NCBI GenBank assembly: GCA_965237635.1
Contig: CBDEFX010000002.1
Span: 2,356,001-2,420,000, forward strand
Length of the DNA: 64,000 bases
Source of the DNA: CBDEFX01 sp965237635
GTDB taxonomy: Bacteria; Chloroflexota; Dehalococcoidia; Lucifugimonadales; CAUZJF01
Direction of reading: 5' to 3'
The translations under genes were made by a program, and so were the position numbers. Below the pieces are notes generated by a model. The model saw only the letters and a program-made list of their open reading frames with translations, was not told where the DNA came from and made no database searches. This document shows, in pieces, positions 17,084-25,617 of this stretch; position 1 is the first letter of the stretch, and each line of letters opens with the position of its first letter.

Positions 17084-17398
17084 TCAGTCCAGTTTCATAG
17101 CGATGTTTACGCCGGCGGGAACGTTGAGTCGAGTCAGGGAATCGATTGTCTTGGGGGAAGGCTCCAGGATGTCGATAAGGCGGTTGTGGGTTCTCAGCTC
17201 AAAGTGCTCCCTGGAGTTCTTGAAGATGTGCGGAGACCGAATGACACAGAATCGCTTGATCGAGGTCGGCAAGGGAATCGGCCCGGCCACCTGAGCCCCG
17301 GTGCGCTCGGCCGCTTCCACGATCTGTCCCGCCCAAAGGTCGAGAATTCGGTGGTCATACGCCTTAAGGGTTATCCTTATCTTCTGCTTACTGACCAT
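17084..17398 (-). CDS. rpsJ: 30S ribosomal protein S10 (NusE)
   Basis: The 104-residue product begins MVSKQKIRITLKAYDHRIL and ends in GVNIAMKLD, with the AERTGAQVAGPIPLPTSIKR loop intact. S10 also acts in antitermination with NusB. It follows fusA directly; the tuf gene that often lies here is absent. Confidence 0.97.
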   Translation of the reverse strand: MVSKQKIRITLKAYDHRILDLWAGQIVEAAERTGAQVAGPIPLPTSIKRFCVIRSPHIFKNSREHFELRTHNRLIDILEPSPKTIDSLTRLNVPAGVNIAMKLD

Positions 17399-17431
17399 TG
17401 AGCACCAATTAAGCTCCCCTGCGAAGGCCGC

Positions 17432-19486
17432 CTAAGCTGCCACGACGGATGACGGGGCCTGTTGATAACTGTCGAATTCAATTGAATAACTTGCTCGGCC
17501 TTGAGTGAGAGAGCGGAGAACGCCGGCATAGCCGAAGCTCTCGCCCAGCGGAATCTGAGCACGCACGACCTGCGTGCTTCCCTGGCCCTCGATGTTCCGT
17601 ATGTTAGCACGGCGACCGCCCAGGTCACCCAAGACCTCTCCCAGGAACTCTCCGGGAGTAACGATCTGAAGCTGCATGACCGGCTCGAGAAGCACCGGGC
17701 GGGCCTTTCTGATCGCCTCCTTCGCCCCGATCGATCCGGCGATTCGGAAGGCCATCTCTGAGGAGTCGACATCGTGATAGCTGCCATCCACCAGGGTCAC
17801 CTTAAGGTCCACCACGGGAAAGCCTGCCAGAGGTCCTACGTTTAGGGCTTCCTGTACGCCTTTCTCGACCGCGGGAATGAACTCCCTGGGAATCGCTCCA
17901 GCTTTGATCTTGCTGTCAAACTGATATCCCCCGCCGCGTTCCGCAGGCTCGATTTCGAGCCACACGTGGCCGTACTGGCCATGGCCACCGGTCTGCCGGA
18001 CCAGTCGTCCCTCTGCCCTGGCGTGGGCGGTGATCGCCTCCCTGTAGGCCACCCTCGGCTTCCCGACGTTGCCTTCGACCCTGTACTCTCGCTTCATACG
18101 GTCGACGATGATCTCCAGATGAAGCTCACCCATGCCGGACATAATGGTCTGGCCCAGCTCTTCGTCAAACTTGATCGTCAGTGTCGGATCCTCCTGGGAG
18201 AGCTTGACCAGTCCCTCGACTAGTCTGTCCTGGTCGGCGCGGGTCTTCGACTCGATAGCCACGGACATCACCGGCTCCGGGAAGGAGATAGTCTCCAGAA
18301 CGATCGGCGCGGCCTCGTCGCATATTGTGTCGCCTGTAGAGGTGTTCTTGATGCCGACCGCGGCGACGATGTCCCCAACCCCAACCTCTTCCAGGTCCTC
18401 TCGATGCTGAGCATGCATCCGGACGATTCGGCCTAGCCGCTCCCGCTGCCCTGTGGTCGAGTTGAACACAGAGGCGCCGGTCTTGACGCTTCCCGAATAG
18501 ACCCGAAAATAGACCAGCCTACCTATGAAGGGGTCAGCGACCACCTTGAAGACAAGAGCGGAAAAAGGGGCATTTTCATCAGGTGGGCGAGTCGCCTGTT
18601 CGCCGTTTTTGTAGTCCTTTCCTTCGGCCAACGGGATGTCGAGTGGTGAAGGAAGATAGTCTGTGACGGCGTCCAATAGGAGTTGAATCCCACGATTTCG
18701 CAGTGCGGCGCCACACAGTACCGGCACCAACCTATAGTCTATCGTCGCCTTCCTCAGGGCCCCTTTTATCTCCTCTTTAGTGATCTCCTGTCCCTCAAGA
18801 TATTTGTTGATGAGCTTGTCGTCTGTCTCTGCGATCCTTTCGACCATCAGCTCACGATAGTTACGGAACTCCTCGATGAGCTCTTCGGGCACGGGGCCCT
18901 CGAGTGGGACCTCAGGGCTGTCGTCGAGGTATACGACGGACTTCTCCTCGATCAGGTCAATGACTCCCCGGAACGAGTCTTCCGTCCCCACGGGTATCTG
19001 AACGGCGACAGGACGGGCCCCAAGCCGGTGAGAGATACTGTCGATAGTCCGATGGAAACTAGCGCCGACCCTATCCATTTTGTTGATGAAACAGATGCGA
19101 GGGACGTGGTAGCGGTCCGCCTGACGCCATACGGTCTCTGACTGTGGTTCCACTCCCGCGACAGCGTCGAAGATCACAACTCCGCCGTCGAGGATCCGCA
19201 AGCTTCGTTCAACTTCAGCAGTAAAATCGACGTGTCCAGGCGTATCGATGACGTTTACGGAGTAGCCCTTCCATTGGCAGGTTGTGGAGGCTGCCGTAAT
19301 GGTAATGCCACGTTCCTTTTCCTGCGCCATCCAGTCCATTGAAGTCGTGCCCTCGTCCACCGCACCGATCTTGTATATTCGGCCCGCGAAGAACAGCACT
19401 CGCTCGGTGACGGTGGTCTTGCCGGCATCGATGTGTGCGATAAAACCAATATTGCGCGTATCTCCTAGCCGCGAGTTGATCGACAT
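17432..19486 (-). CDS. fusA: Elongation factor G
   Basis: The 684-residue GTPase drives translocation of tRNA and mRNA. The G motifs are present: AHIDAGKTT (G1), DTPGHVDFT (G3) and NKMDRVG (G4), followed by domain II (ALVFKVVADPFIGRLVYFRV) and domain IV (YREAITAHARAEGRLVRQTGGHGQYG). The length fits a single-type EF-G. It lies between rpsG and rpsJ. Confidence 0.97.
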   Translation of the reverse strand: MSINSRLGDTRNIGFIAHIDAGKTTVTERVLFFAGRIYKIGAVDEGTTSMDWMAQEKERGITITAASTTCQWKGYSVNVIDTPGHVDFTAEVERSLRILDGGVVIFDAVAGVEPQSETVWRQADRYHVPRICFINKMDRVGASFHRTIDSISHRLGARPVAVQIPVGTEDSFRGVIDLIEEKSVVYLDDSPEVPLEGPVPEELIEEFRNYRELMVERIAETDDKLINKYLEGQEITKEEIKGALRKATIDYRLVPVLCGAALRNRGIQLLLDAVTDYLPSPLDIPLAEGKDYKNGEQATRPPDENAPFSALVFKVVADPFIGRLVYFRVYSGSVKTGASVFNSTTGQRERLGRIVRMHAQHREDLEEVGVGDIVAAVGIKNTSTGDTICDEAAPIVLETISFPEPVMSVAIESKTRADQDRLVEGLVKLSQEDPTLTIKFDEELGQTIMSGMGELHLEIIVDRMKREYRVEGNVGKPRVAYREAITAHARAEGRLVRQTGGHGQYGHVWLEIEPAERGGGYQFDSKIKAGAIPREFIPAVEKGVQEALNVGPLAGFPVVDLKVTLVDGSYHDVDSSEMAFRIAGSIGAKEAIRKARPVLLEPVMQLQIVTPGEFLGEVLGDLGGRRANIRNIEGQGSTQVVRAQIPLGESFGYAGVLRSLTQGRASYSIEFDSYQQAPSSVVAA

Positions 19487-19524
19487 GATACTTCAGATGC
19501 CGTTGGGATTCAGACCGCCGCACG

Positions 19525-19995
19525 TCACCACCTGTAGTGGACAAACGCTCGGTTCGCCTCAGCCATTCGGTGAAGGTCCTCCTTTCTCTTTACGGCCGCT
19601 CCCTGCGCCCTCGACGCCTCCATCAACTCCTGGGCTAGACGCTGGGCCATAGGCCGCCCAGATCTGGCCCGGGCGGCGGCGATAACCCATCGCATCGCCA
19701 ACGTTAGCTGTCGCTCCGGCCGCACCTCCGTGGGGACCTGGTAGGTGGCTCCTCCCACACGGCGGGACCTGACTTGTACTGCCGGGGTCGCGTTTCTTAT
19801 CGCGTGGCTGAACACTTCTAGTGCAGGCCGATGGGCGTCGCGTTCGACCTCATCGAGTGCCTGGTAGACAATCCGCTGCGCCACGGTCTGCTTGCCGTTG
19901 AGCATGACCTTGTTTATAAACCTGGCCAGCTCAACGTTTCCGTACTTCGGATCGGGTCGAATCTTCCGCTTTTCTGCTCTTCTGCGCCGGGCCAT
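19525..19995 (-). CDS. rpsG: 30S ribosomal protein S7
   Basis: The 156-residue product starts MARRRRAEKRKIRPDPKYGN and contains KVMLNGKQTVAQRIVYQALD and RRVGGATYQVPTEVRPERQL. S7 nucleates the 30S head and is the usual str-operon autoregulator. It lies between rpsL and fusA. Confidence 0.97.
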   Translation of the reverse strand: MARRRRAEKRKIRPDPKYGNVELARFINKVMLNGKQTVAQRIVYQALDEVERDAHRPALEVFSHAIRNATPAVQVRSRRVGGATYQVPTEVRPERQLTLAMRWVIAAARARSGRPMAQRLAQELMEASRAQGAAVKRKEDLHRMAEANRAFVHYRW

Positions 19996-20031
19996 AAGAG
20001 TCCTTTGTACCTCTAACCTGAGGCCGAGGCC

Positions 20032-20448
20032 CTAACCTTGGCCTTTCTTGCTGCCGTACTTACTGCGCCCTCGTTGGCGCTCGGAAACCCCCGCTGTGTC
20101 GAGTGCACCTCGAACGATGTGGTATCGGACCCCAGGCAGGTCCTTGACCCTTCCCCCCCTGATCAGCACGACCGAGTGCTCTTGCAGGTTGTGGCCCTCG
20201 CCCGGAATGTAGGCGGTGACCTCCATTCCGTTGGTCAGCCTTACCCTGGCGACCTTTCGCAGCGCGGAGTTGGGCTTCTTGGGCGTTTGGGTCTTGACCT
20301 GGATGCAAACGCCGCGCTTCTGCGGCGAGCCTGAGTCCCTCCCGCCCCGATTCTTGAGCGAGTTGAAAGAGTACCTCAGAGCCGGGGCCTTGTCCTTCCG
20401 GCGCTTCGGCTTTCTACCCTTCCGTACAAGCTGATTGATAGTAGGCAT
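20032..20448 (-). CDS. rpsL: 30S ribosomal protein S12
   Basis: From the ATG giving MPTINQLVRKGRKPKRRKDK the product is 138 residues; the longer frame to 20484 adds 12 residues without S12 similarity. The streptomycin-related loops KKPNSALRKVARVRLTNGME and GVRYHIVRGALDTAGV are intact. It is the first gene of the superoperon, about 80 bases after the predicted promoter. Confidence 0.96.
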   Translation of the reverse strand: MPTINQLVRKGRKPKRRKDKAPALRYSFNSLKNRGGRDSGSPQKRGVCIQVKTQTPKKPNSALRKVARVRLTNGMEVTAYIPGEGHNLQEHSVVLIRGGRVKDLPGVRYHIVRGALDTAGVSERQRGRSKYGSKKGQG

Positions 20449-20498
20449 AACTAGATACCTCTTCGCACCAAAACTCAGGGGCATTCAGACACGTAACA

Positions 20499-20518
20499 CC
20501 CCCTGCGCTCACAGGGGG
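20499..20518 (-). promoter_or_regulatory. Leader hairpin before rpsL
   Basis: CCCCCTG (20499-20505 on the plus strand) pairs with CAGGGGG (20512-20518) around a six-base loop. It lies in the untranslated leader between the predicted -10 box and rpsL. It could be an autoregulatory or attenuation structure; no U-run follows, so it is not an obvious terminator. Confidence 0.45.
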
Positions 20519-20530
20519 CGACAAACAGCG

Positions 20531-20559
20531 ATTATACAGATGCACCAACAAGGTGTCAA
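20531..20559 (-). promoter_or_regulatory. Sigma-70 promoter of the ribosomal superoperon
   Basis: On the minus strand a perfect -35 TTGACA (complement of 20554-20559) is followed after exactly 17 bases by a perfect -10 TATAAT (complement of 20531-20536). It faces rpsL and is the only consensus promoter I found for the 20 kb of minus-strand ribosomal genes. Confidence 0.85.
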
Positions 20560-20571
20560 CGTTGATTCAAG

Positions 20572-21828
20572 CTAAGATTTCCGGCTTCTATCGACGCTCA
20601 CCGCCGGATGGAGGTATCTCGCGAGAGGCAGGCTGGCAGGTAAGATCAGCGCGGTCAACAGGGCCATTAGCACCATAGTTGCGCGCAGCTTCAATACGTC
20701 CGCCACGATCCCGTAGAACAGCGGGGCCAGGACGGCGCCCGTCTCGTTGGTGGTGTAAAAGAAGCCATACAGGCGGGCGCGACGGGCCGGTGGGACAAAT
20801 GCGGCAACGGTGCCATATAGAACGGACGACGTGCCGTTCAGGCCGATGCCGAGCACTATCATCAACGGCGCGATCGCGATCCGCGGGGTCGCCAGTGAGA
20901 GGACCAGAAGCAAGGCCGTCAGAGCCTTCGTGCCCCAGATAATGCTGACCGATCCGTACCGGTCGTCGAGCCACCCGCACACAAACTTCCCGACCGCCCC
21001 TCCCGCCAGCAAAAGTATCAGCATTCCAAACGTCTGCCCAGTGCTCATCCCCTTTTCAACCAGCAGGAACGGTATGAAGGTAAGCGCCGCAGCCCTTGTG
21101 GCCGAGTCGAAGAAGCCAACCCCACTTAAGGTAACGAACGCCGCCATCTGTGTCGCATCTCCATCACCATGGACATTGGTCTCGTCTGGCGCCGGTGTCC
21201 TGGTATTGAGGCCCCTCCTGACGAACACGGACAGCCCCATGAAGACCAGCCCGGCGAGACCCACCCATCGCACAGCGAAGCGCCACCCGTACTCGGCGGC
21301 CACCAGGAGCGCCAGCGCTGGAGCAGCCATCTTACCGAGGTCCCCTGCGAAGTTGACGGTGCCTACTGCCGTAGAGCGAGCGCGCTCATCGTAGGCGCGG
21401 GAGACCATACTGGAAGCCAGCGGATGCTGGGTGCCACCACCGAGGCCCCCTAAGAGAGTTGCTGCCAGCAGGAACAGGAAGCTTGGGGCTGCGGCCATTA
21501 ACACCAGTCCTGCTGAGACCCAGATATTGCCGCCAACCAGAAGCCAGAACTCGCCCAGTCGCTCCGTCAGAAAGCCGGCAGGTACCTGCAGAACGGCAGA
21601 AGCACCCGCGTAGGTGGACCTGAGGAGACCGACCTCAGTGAACGAGAGGTCCATGTCCGGGTCCGTTTTGATGAGCACGAGCAGCGGTACGAACAGGGCG
21701 AAGAAGAGGTCACTCCAGACATGCGTCGCCGAGGCGAAAACAAGTGTCCGTCGTGACTCGGGTCTTATTCTCAAAAAGCGCAACATAACACCCAATATCC
21801 GAAGCGGTTTGCGAAGGGCAGGCGGCAT
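20572..21828 (-). CDS. MFS transporter
   Basis: The 418-residue protein has about 12 hydrophobic segments in two halves. The first half carries an MFS-like sequence (GLLRSTYAGASAVLQVPAGF, RLGEFWLLVGG) and a GGGTQHPLASSMVSRAYDER segment of the kind found in small-molecule efflux permeases; the central loop GLNTRTPAPDETNVHGD is polar. The substrate cannot be told. It follows aroF by 60 bases on the same strand and ends just before the ribosomal promoter. Confidence 0.85.
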   Translation of the reverse strand: MPPALRKPLRILGVMLRFLRIRPESRRTLVFASATHVWSDLFFALFVPLLVLIKTDPDMDLSFTEVGLLRSTYAGASAVLQVPAGFLTERLGEFWLLVGGNIWVSAGLVLMAAAPSFLFLLAATLLGGLGGGTQHPLASSMVSRAYDERARSTAVGTVNFAGDLGKMAAPALALLVAAEYGWRFAVRWVGLAGLVFMGLSVFVRRGLNTRTPAPDETNVHGDGDATQMAAFVTLSGVGFFDSATRAAALTFIPFLLVEKGMSTGQTFGMLILLLAGGAVGKFVCGWLDDRYGSVSIIWGTKALTALLLVLSLATPRIAIAPLMIVLGIGLNGTSSVLYGTVAAFVPPARRARLYGFFYTTNETGAVLAPLFYGIVADVLKLRATMVLMALLTALILPASLPLARYLHPAVSVDRSRKS

Positions 21829-21888
21829 CGCCGTTGTCGCTCGGCTGGCGACGCCGAGGGGAGAGTCCGAGTCTAGTGGGGGGGAACT

Positions 21889-22920
21889 CTAGGCGACGGG
21901 ATTCCCAACGGCGTCCAGCGCCTTGCGTACAGCCTTCACCTGGGCCATCAGCTTTGCGAAGTTTTCGAAAGTAAGAGACTGAGCGCCGTCAGACTTGGCC
22001 GTATCCGGATTAGGATGCACCTCGATAATCAGGCCGTCGGCCCCCGCCGCTGCGGCTGCCATGGCCATGGGGGCCACGAGGTACCACTTGCCGGTCCCGT
22101 GGCTCGGGTCGGCGACAATCGGCAGGTGGCTGAGCCGATGGATGGATGGAATCGCGTTGATGTCCAGAGTATTCCGCGTGAAGGTCTCGAAGGTCCGAAT
22201 GCCTCGCTCGCAGAGGATAACCTGGGTGTTGCCACCTGCCATGACATACTCGGCTGCCAACAGCAGGTCCTCGTAGGTACCCGCAAAGCTCCGTTTGACC
22301 ATAACGGGCTTATCGACCTGGCCCACCTCATCCAGAAGGGAGTAGTTCTGCATGTTGCGGGCGCCTATTTGGAGCACGTCGGTGTAACGATAGACCAACT
22401 CTACATCCCTCTGAGACATAACCTCGGTAATGACAGGCAGTCCGGTCTCCTGACCGGCGGCCGCCAGCATTTTCAGTCCGTCCTCTCCTAGACCTCGGAA
22501 GCTGTAAGGAGAGGTGCGGGGCTTAAAGGCTCCGCCCCTTAGAACATTGGCGCCCTGCGCCTTGACCGCCCTGGCGGTAGATACGACCTGTTCCTCGCTC
22601 TCCACGGCGCACGGGCCGGCGAACACGGCAAACTCCCCTCCGCCGATCTTTGTGCCTCCGTTACCTATTGTCACGACGGTGTCCTTCGGGTTGAACTCCC
22701 GACTTGTCAGCTTGAAGGGCTTGGAGATCCGCAACACCTCGCTGACAGCGTTCATCACCCCTATTTCGTCGGGCAGCTCGGGATATATCTGCCCGATCAC
22801 GCCGATAACCGTGCGCTCTATCCCTTCGGAGGTGTGTGCGCGTAGCCCACGGTCCGTAAGGTGACGCTGGACCGCCTCTACATCCTCCCGGGAGCTGTTC
22901 ACGTCCATTACCACGATCAC
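21889..22920 (-). CDS. aroF: 3-deoxy-7-phosphoheptulonate synthase (DAHP synthase), type I beta
   Basis: The 343-residue enzyme condenses PEP and erythrose 4-phosphate, the first step of the shikimate pathway. The N-terminal 80 residues form the ferredoxin-like regulatory domain seen in Thermotoga-type enzymes. The barrel shows FAVFAGPCAVESEEQ, RGGAFKPRTSPYSFRGLG, KPVMVKRSFAGTYED and VADPSHGTGKW, which include PEP and metal ligands. Pairing with aroH just upstream supports the role in aromatic amino acid synthesis. Confidence 0.95.
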   Translation of the reverse strand: MIVVMDVNSSREDVEAVQRHLTDRGLRAHTSEGIERTVIGVIGQIYPELPDEIGVMNAVSEVLRISKPFKLTSREFNPKDTVVTIGNGGTKIGGGEFAVFAGPCAVESEEQVVSTARAVKAQGANVLRGGAFKPRTSPYSFRGLGEDGLKMLAAAGQETGLPVITEVMSQRDVELVYRYTDVLQIGARNMQNYSLLDEVGQVDKPVMVKRSFAGTYEDLLLAAEYVMAGGNTQVILCERGIRTFETFTRNTLDINAIPSIHRLSHLPIVADPSHGTGKWYLVAPMAMAAAAAGADGLIIEVHPNPDTAKSDGAQSLTFENFAKLMAQVKAVRKALDAVGNPVA

Positions 22921-22961
22921 TTCTCATTCCTCCAAGTCGTTCGGGCAGTCACGATTATGGT

Positions 22962-23333
22962 CTAGACCTCCTCCATCCCTCGTTCTCTGAGGTTCTCGGC
23001 CCCCTTCAAGTAGACGTTGATCAGCTCCTCGGGGGCCTTTTCGGTGTTTACTATCAGCAAGACTCTAATGCACTGGGCCAGGGCGTTCGGGACCTTCATT
23101 TCGTGGCCGTCCAGGAGAGCGACGTACCGCCAACCCATCTGACGGGCCGCCAACGCGGGAAACTCGGCGTTCAGGTCCTCGGTAGCCGTGAAAAACGCGG
23201 CCGCCACATCGTCAGGGGTTATCCCATTGTCGTCGACGAGCCGCTCGAGCAACTCCTTGGTGGCCCGGAGGATCGCCTCTCTGGTATTGTCCTCGGCGGT
23301 AGTGGCGCCTCTTATCCCTCGGACAAGGGCCAT
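22962..23333 (-). CDS. aroH: Chorismate mutase, AroH type
   Basis: The 123-residue product is a monofunctional trimeric chorismate mutase: MALVRGIRGATTAEDNTREA, the VAAAFFTATEDLNAEFPALAAR segment with the catalytic Arg and Glu, and the conserved LLIVNTEKAPEELINVYL C-terminus. It converts chorismate to prephenate. It stands first in a small minus-strand unit with aroF and the MFS gene. Confidence 0.94.
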   Translation of the reverse strand: MALVRGIRGATTAEDNTREAILRATKELLERLVDDNGITPDDVAAAFFTATEDLNAEFPALAARQMGWRYVALLDGHEMKVPNALAQCIRVLLIVNTEKAPEELINVYLKGAENLRERGMEEV

Positions 23334-23388
23334 ACGTTGGAAATGCTCCGTAACAGACTGGCGCCGCTTACCCTCGCAACGCTAACGC

Positions 23389-23417
23389 AGTATATAAACC
23401 CCCATATGTGTTTGCAA
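23389..23417 (-). promoter_or_regulatory. Predicted promoter of aroH-aroF
   Basis: On the minus strand TTGCAA (complement of 23412-23417) and TATACT (complement of 23389-23394) are 17 bases apart, about 55 bases upstream of the aroH ATG. Four of six bases match the -35 consensus and five of six match the -10. Confidence 0.6.
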
Positions 23418-23442
23418 GCAAGTCAGACGCATTGCACCCTCA

Positions 23443-24171
23443 TCACCCCATAGCCGATATCGCGCCTATGGCAATGAAGTTCTGGGCCGCATGCGCGGCG
23501 AACGGGGGCCATATCGACCGGGTCCTGAGGTAGAGCCACGAAAGCAGCCAGCCGGTAACGAAGAAGGGGACCAGAACGCCGATAGAGAGATGGCCTACCG
23601 CGAATACCGCGGAACTGATGACCATCGCGCGTGGTGCCCCCAACGGCCTTACCATGGCCGCCAGCAGAAACCCTCTGAAGAACACCTCTTCGGCCAGCGG
23701 CCCAACGAGCCCGATTATGCCGATGTTGGCCAGCCTGAATACGCCTTCTCCCAGAGCCCTCTCCGGTATCGGCTCAGGAACGAGCGAATCGATGTCGGCA
23801 GCCATCACTACCGCACCGTAGAGGACTGCGAAGCCCAGACTGCCAAAAAGTACGGCTACGGCGAGCAGCAAGCTTCGGCGGGTCCGCGAGCGAGCAAACC
23901 CGACCGACCGCCACCGGACTCGGTACCTGTTGATCGCAAGCGCCCAGACGACTACGAATATGACCACCTGCACCAGTCCCAAGCCGAAGGTAACGAACGG
24001 GTGGCTTTCCTCCGGTCCTCTATCGCCGACTAGCAGCCTGAGGACGAGCAACGTGGCAACGCTCACCCCGGCTACGAGCACGACCCCGTACACCGCGTCC
24101 ACTATCGACCAGGGAACTCGGTGATCGTCGAGGCTCGGCCGATGATCGGCTACTTCGTGGCTTTCGTTCAT
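23443..24171 (-). CDS. CPBP-family intramembrane metalloprotease
   Basis: The 242-residue protein has six to eight hydrophobic segments. The CPBP (Abi) motifs are present: the glutamate pair in LAEEVFFRGFLLAAM, GHLSIGVLVPFF with one His, and PPFAAHAAQN with a second. Members are Rce1-like proteases, often in bacteriocin immunity or protein maturation. Nothing nearby indicates its substrate. Confidence 0.88.
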   Translation of the reverse strand: MNESHEVADHRPSLDDHRVPWSIVDAVYGVVLVAGVSVATLLVLRLLVGDRGPEESHPFVTFGLGLVQVVIFVVVWALAINRYRVRWRSVGFARSRTRRSLLLAVAVLFGSLGFAVLYGAVVMAADIDSLVPEPIPERALGEGVFRLANIGIIGLVGPLAEEVFFRGFLLAAMVRPLGAPRAMVISSAVFAVGHLSIGVLVPFFVTGWLLSWLYLRTRSIWPPFAAHAAQNFIAIGAISAMG

Positions 24172-24255
24172 GGGAGGCTATCAGTGTACCATCGGGGGTA
24201 TGCCCCACACGGTGTTTCCCATGCGAAGGCGTAGGGGCGCACGGCTGAGCCTGAT

Positions 24256-25419
24256 GCTCCTATAGATGTCAAGGAGTGCTGTGGGATAGGGCTGAGTTCC
24301 GTAGGACGGAGAAGACCTCGCGAGCGACATAGCGTTTGAGGCAGCGGATCACCTCAGCCTTGCTCATTCCCTCGGTGGTGCGACGACGCATGTATGCCTG
24401 GGTCCGCTCATCATGACGAAGTCTGACGACAACAATGCGATGGAGTGCCGCGTTGGCCTGGCGGTGGCCGCCTCGGTTGAGCCGATGCCTGTTGGTCTTG
24501 CCGGAGGAAGCAGGGATGGGATTGACACCGCACAGGGAGGCGAAGGCAGCCTCGGAGTGGAGGCGGTCAGGGTTACTCCCGGCAGCAATGAGGAGGGTCG
24601 CCGCCGTGTCTGGTCCTATGCCGAAGCCATCCACCAGGGCTGGGGCTGCCGTCCGTGTGAGTCGTTGGATCTCGGCCTCCAGGTCCTTTATCTCATTACC
24701 GAGTTGACGGTAGCGACGGGCAAGGGAGCGAAGAGCATACTTGGCCGCCGCGGTGGGACCCTCCATACGACCAGGCCGGAAGCTCTTGGACCGGGTGACA
24801 AGGGCAGCAGCGGTGAGGCCAGTGAGGTGCTCACGAAGCCGGGCCGGGGCCGTGACAACCAGGGCCTTCATCTGGTTGATTGCCTGGGTGCGAGCCTTGA
24901 CGGCCGAGTCCTTGGTGCTCTTGAACATACGGGTCATTTCGACTTCACCCTCACCTGACTTGGGAGTGGCATCGGCTACTCCGGCAAGCACGGCACGCGC
25001 TGCCATCTCCGCATCAGTGGGATCGCTCTTCCCCTTCCGATAGCGGGTTGACCGGTCGGGCCGGTTGACCTCCACTACGGTATGGCCCCTACTGGTCAGG
25101 AATCGGGCGACTCCGGCGCCGTAGGAACCGGTGCCTTCAATCCCGAAGGCATGAATCTCTCCCAGGCCCCGGGACCACCGTTCGAGCTCCTCATACCCAT
25201 GGGTGGTCGCCACTGTGTGAAGCTCCCCCAGGCGGACCCCCTGACGGTCAATGGCCACCGCCACATGCTCATCCTGGTGGGTGTCGACTCCGACGACCAG
25301 CTCAACACCACGACTACCTTTATGACCGACGACTCCTGTCATTTCTACCTCCCGGAGGATTGCGCGCCGGCCAGGTGAGCGGACAAGACTGCGATGGGGC
25401 GTGGGGCCAGGCTCCTATA
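24256..25419. mobile_element. IS110-family insertion sequence
   Basis: One transposase fills the element. The nonamer GCTCCTATA occurs at 24256-24264 and again at 25411-25419, just outside both gene ends, in direct orientation. That is the pattern expected if the element recombined into a short target core. No inverted repeats are needed in this family. If the right nonamer is the true end, only about 70 bases lie between it and the start codon, so the right end is uncertain. Confidence 0.6.
24269..25342 (-). CDS. IS110-family DEDD transposase
   Basis: The 357-residue protein has the N-terminal RuvC-like DEDD domain (VVGVDTHQDEHVAVAI, FGIEGTGSYGAGVARFL, RKGKSDPTDAEMAARAV) and the C-terminal transposase-20 domain with GFGIGPDTAATLLIAAG, FASLCGVNPIPASSG and the catalytic-Ser region NRGGHRQANAALHRI. 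The start follows GGGAGG by six bases. The frame is intact, so it may still be active. IS110 proteins use a structured RNA from the element ends to choose targets. Confidence 0.93.
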   Translation of the reverse strand: MTGVVGHKGSRGVELVVGVDTHQDEHVAVAIDRQGVRLGELHTVATTHGYEELERWSRGLGEIHAFGIEGTGSYGAGVARFLTSRGHTVVEVNRPDRSTRYRKGKSDPTDAEMAARAVLAGVADATPKSGEGEVEMTRMFKSTKDSAVKARTQAINQMKALVVTAPARLREHLTGLTAAALVTRSKSFRPGRMEGPTAAAKYALRSLARRYRQLGNEIKDLEAEIQRLTRTAAPALVDGFGIGPDTAATLLIAAGSNPDRLHSEAAFASLCGVNPIPASSGKTNRHRLNRGGHRQANAALHRIVVVRLRHDERTQAYMRRRTTEGMSKAEVIRCLKRYVAREVFSVLRNSALSHSTP

Positions 25420-25617
25420 AGGTCACTGCTCGCCTTGCCGAGGGCACTTCTGGCGCCACCTCGAATCGAGTCGACAGATCAGGCTGAAGGCATGATGCCA
25501 GTCTCAGAAAGGGTCAGGCCCGAGCCGAGGTGGCCCGGGATTCATCATCGCAGTCTCATAAGTCGAGCGATGGGTTTGACGGAGTGTACACTCATTGGAG
25601 TCAGACCGACTTAGGGG

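Noticed and set aside
24020..24208. Short minus-strand frame upstream of the CPBP gene
   Set aside because: It overlaps the CPBP start in another frame and has Arg/Ser-rich random composition.
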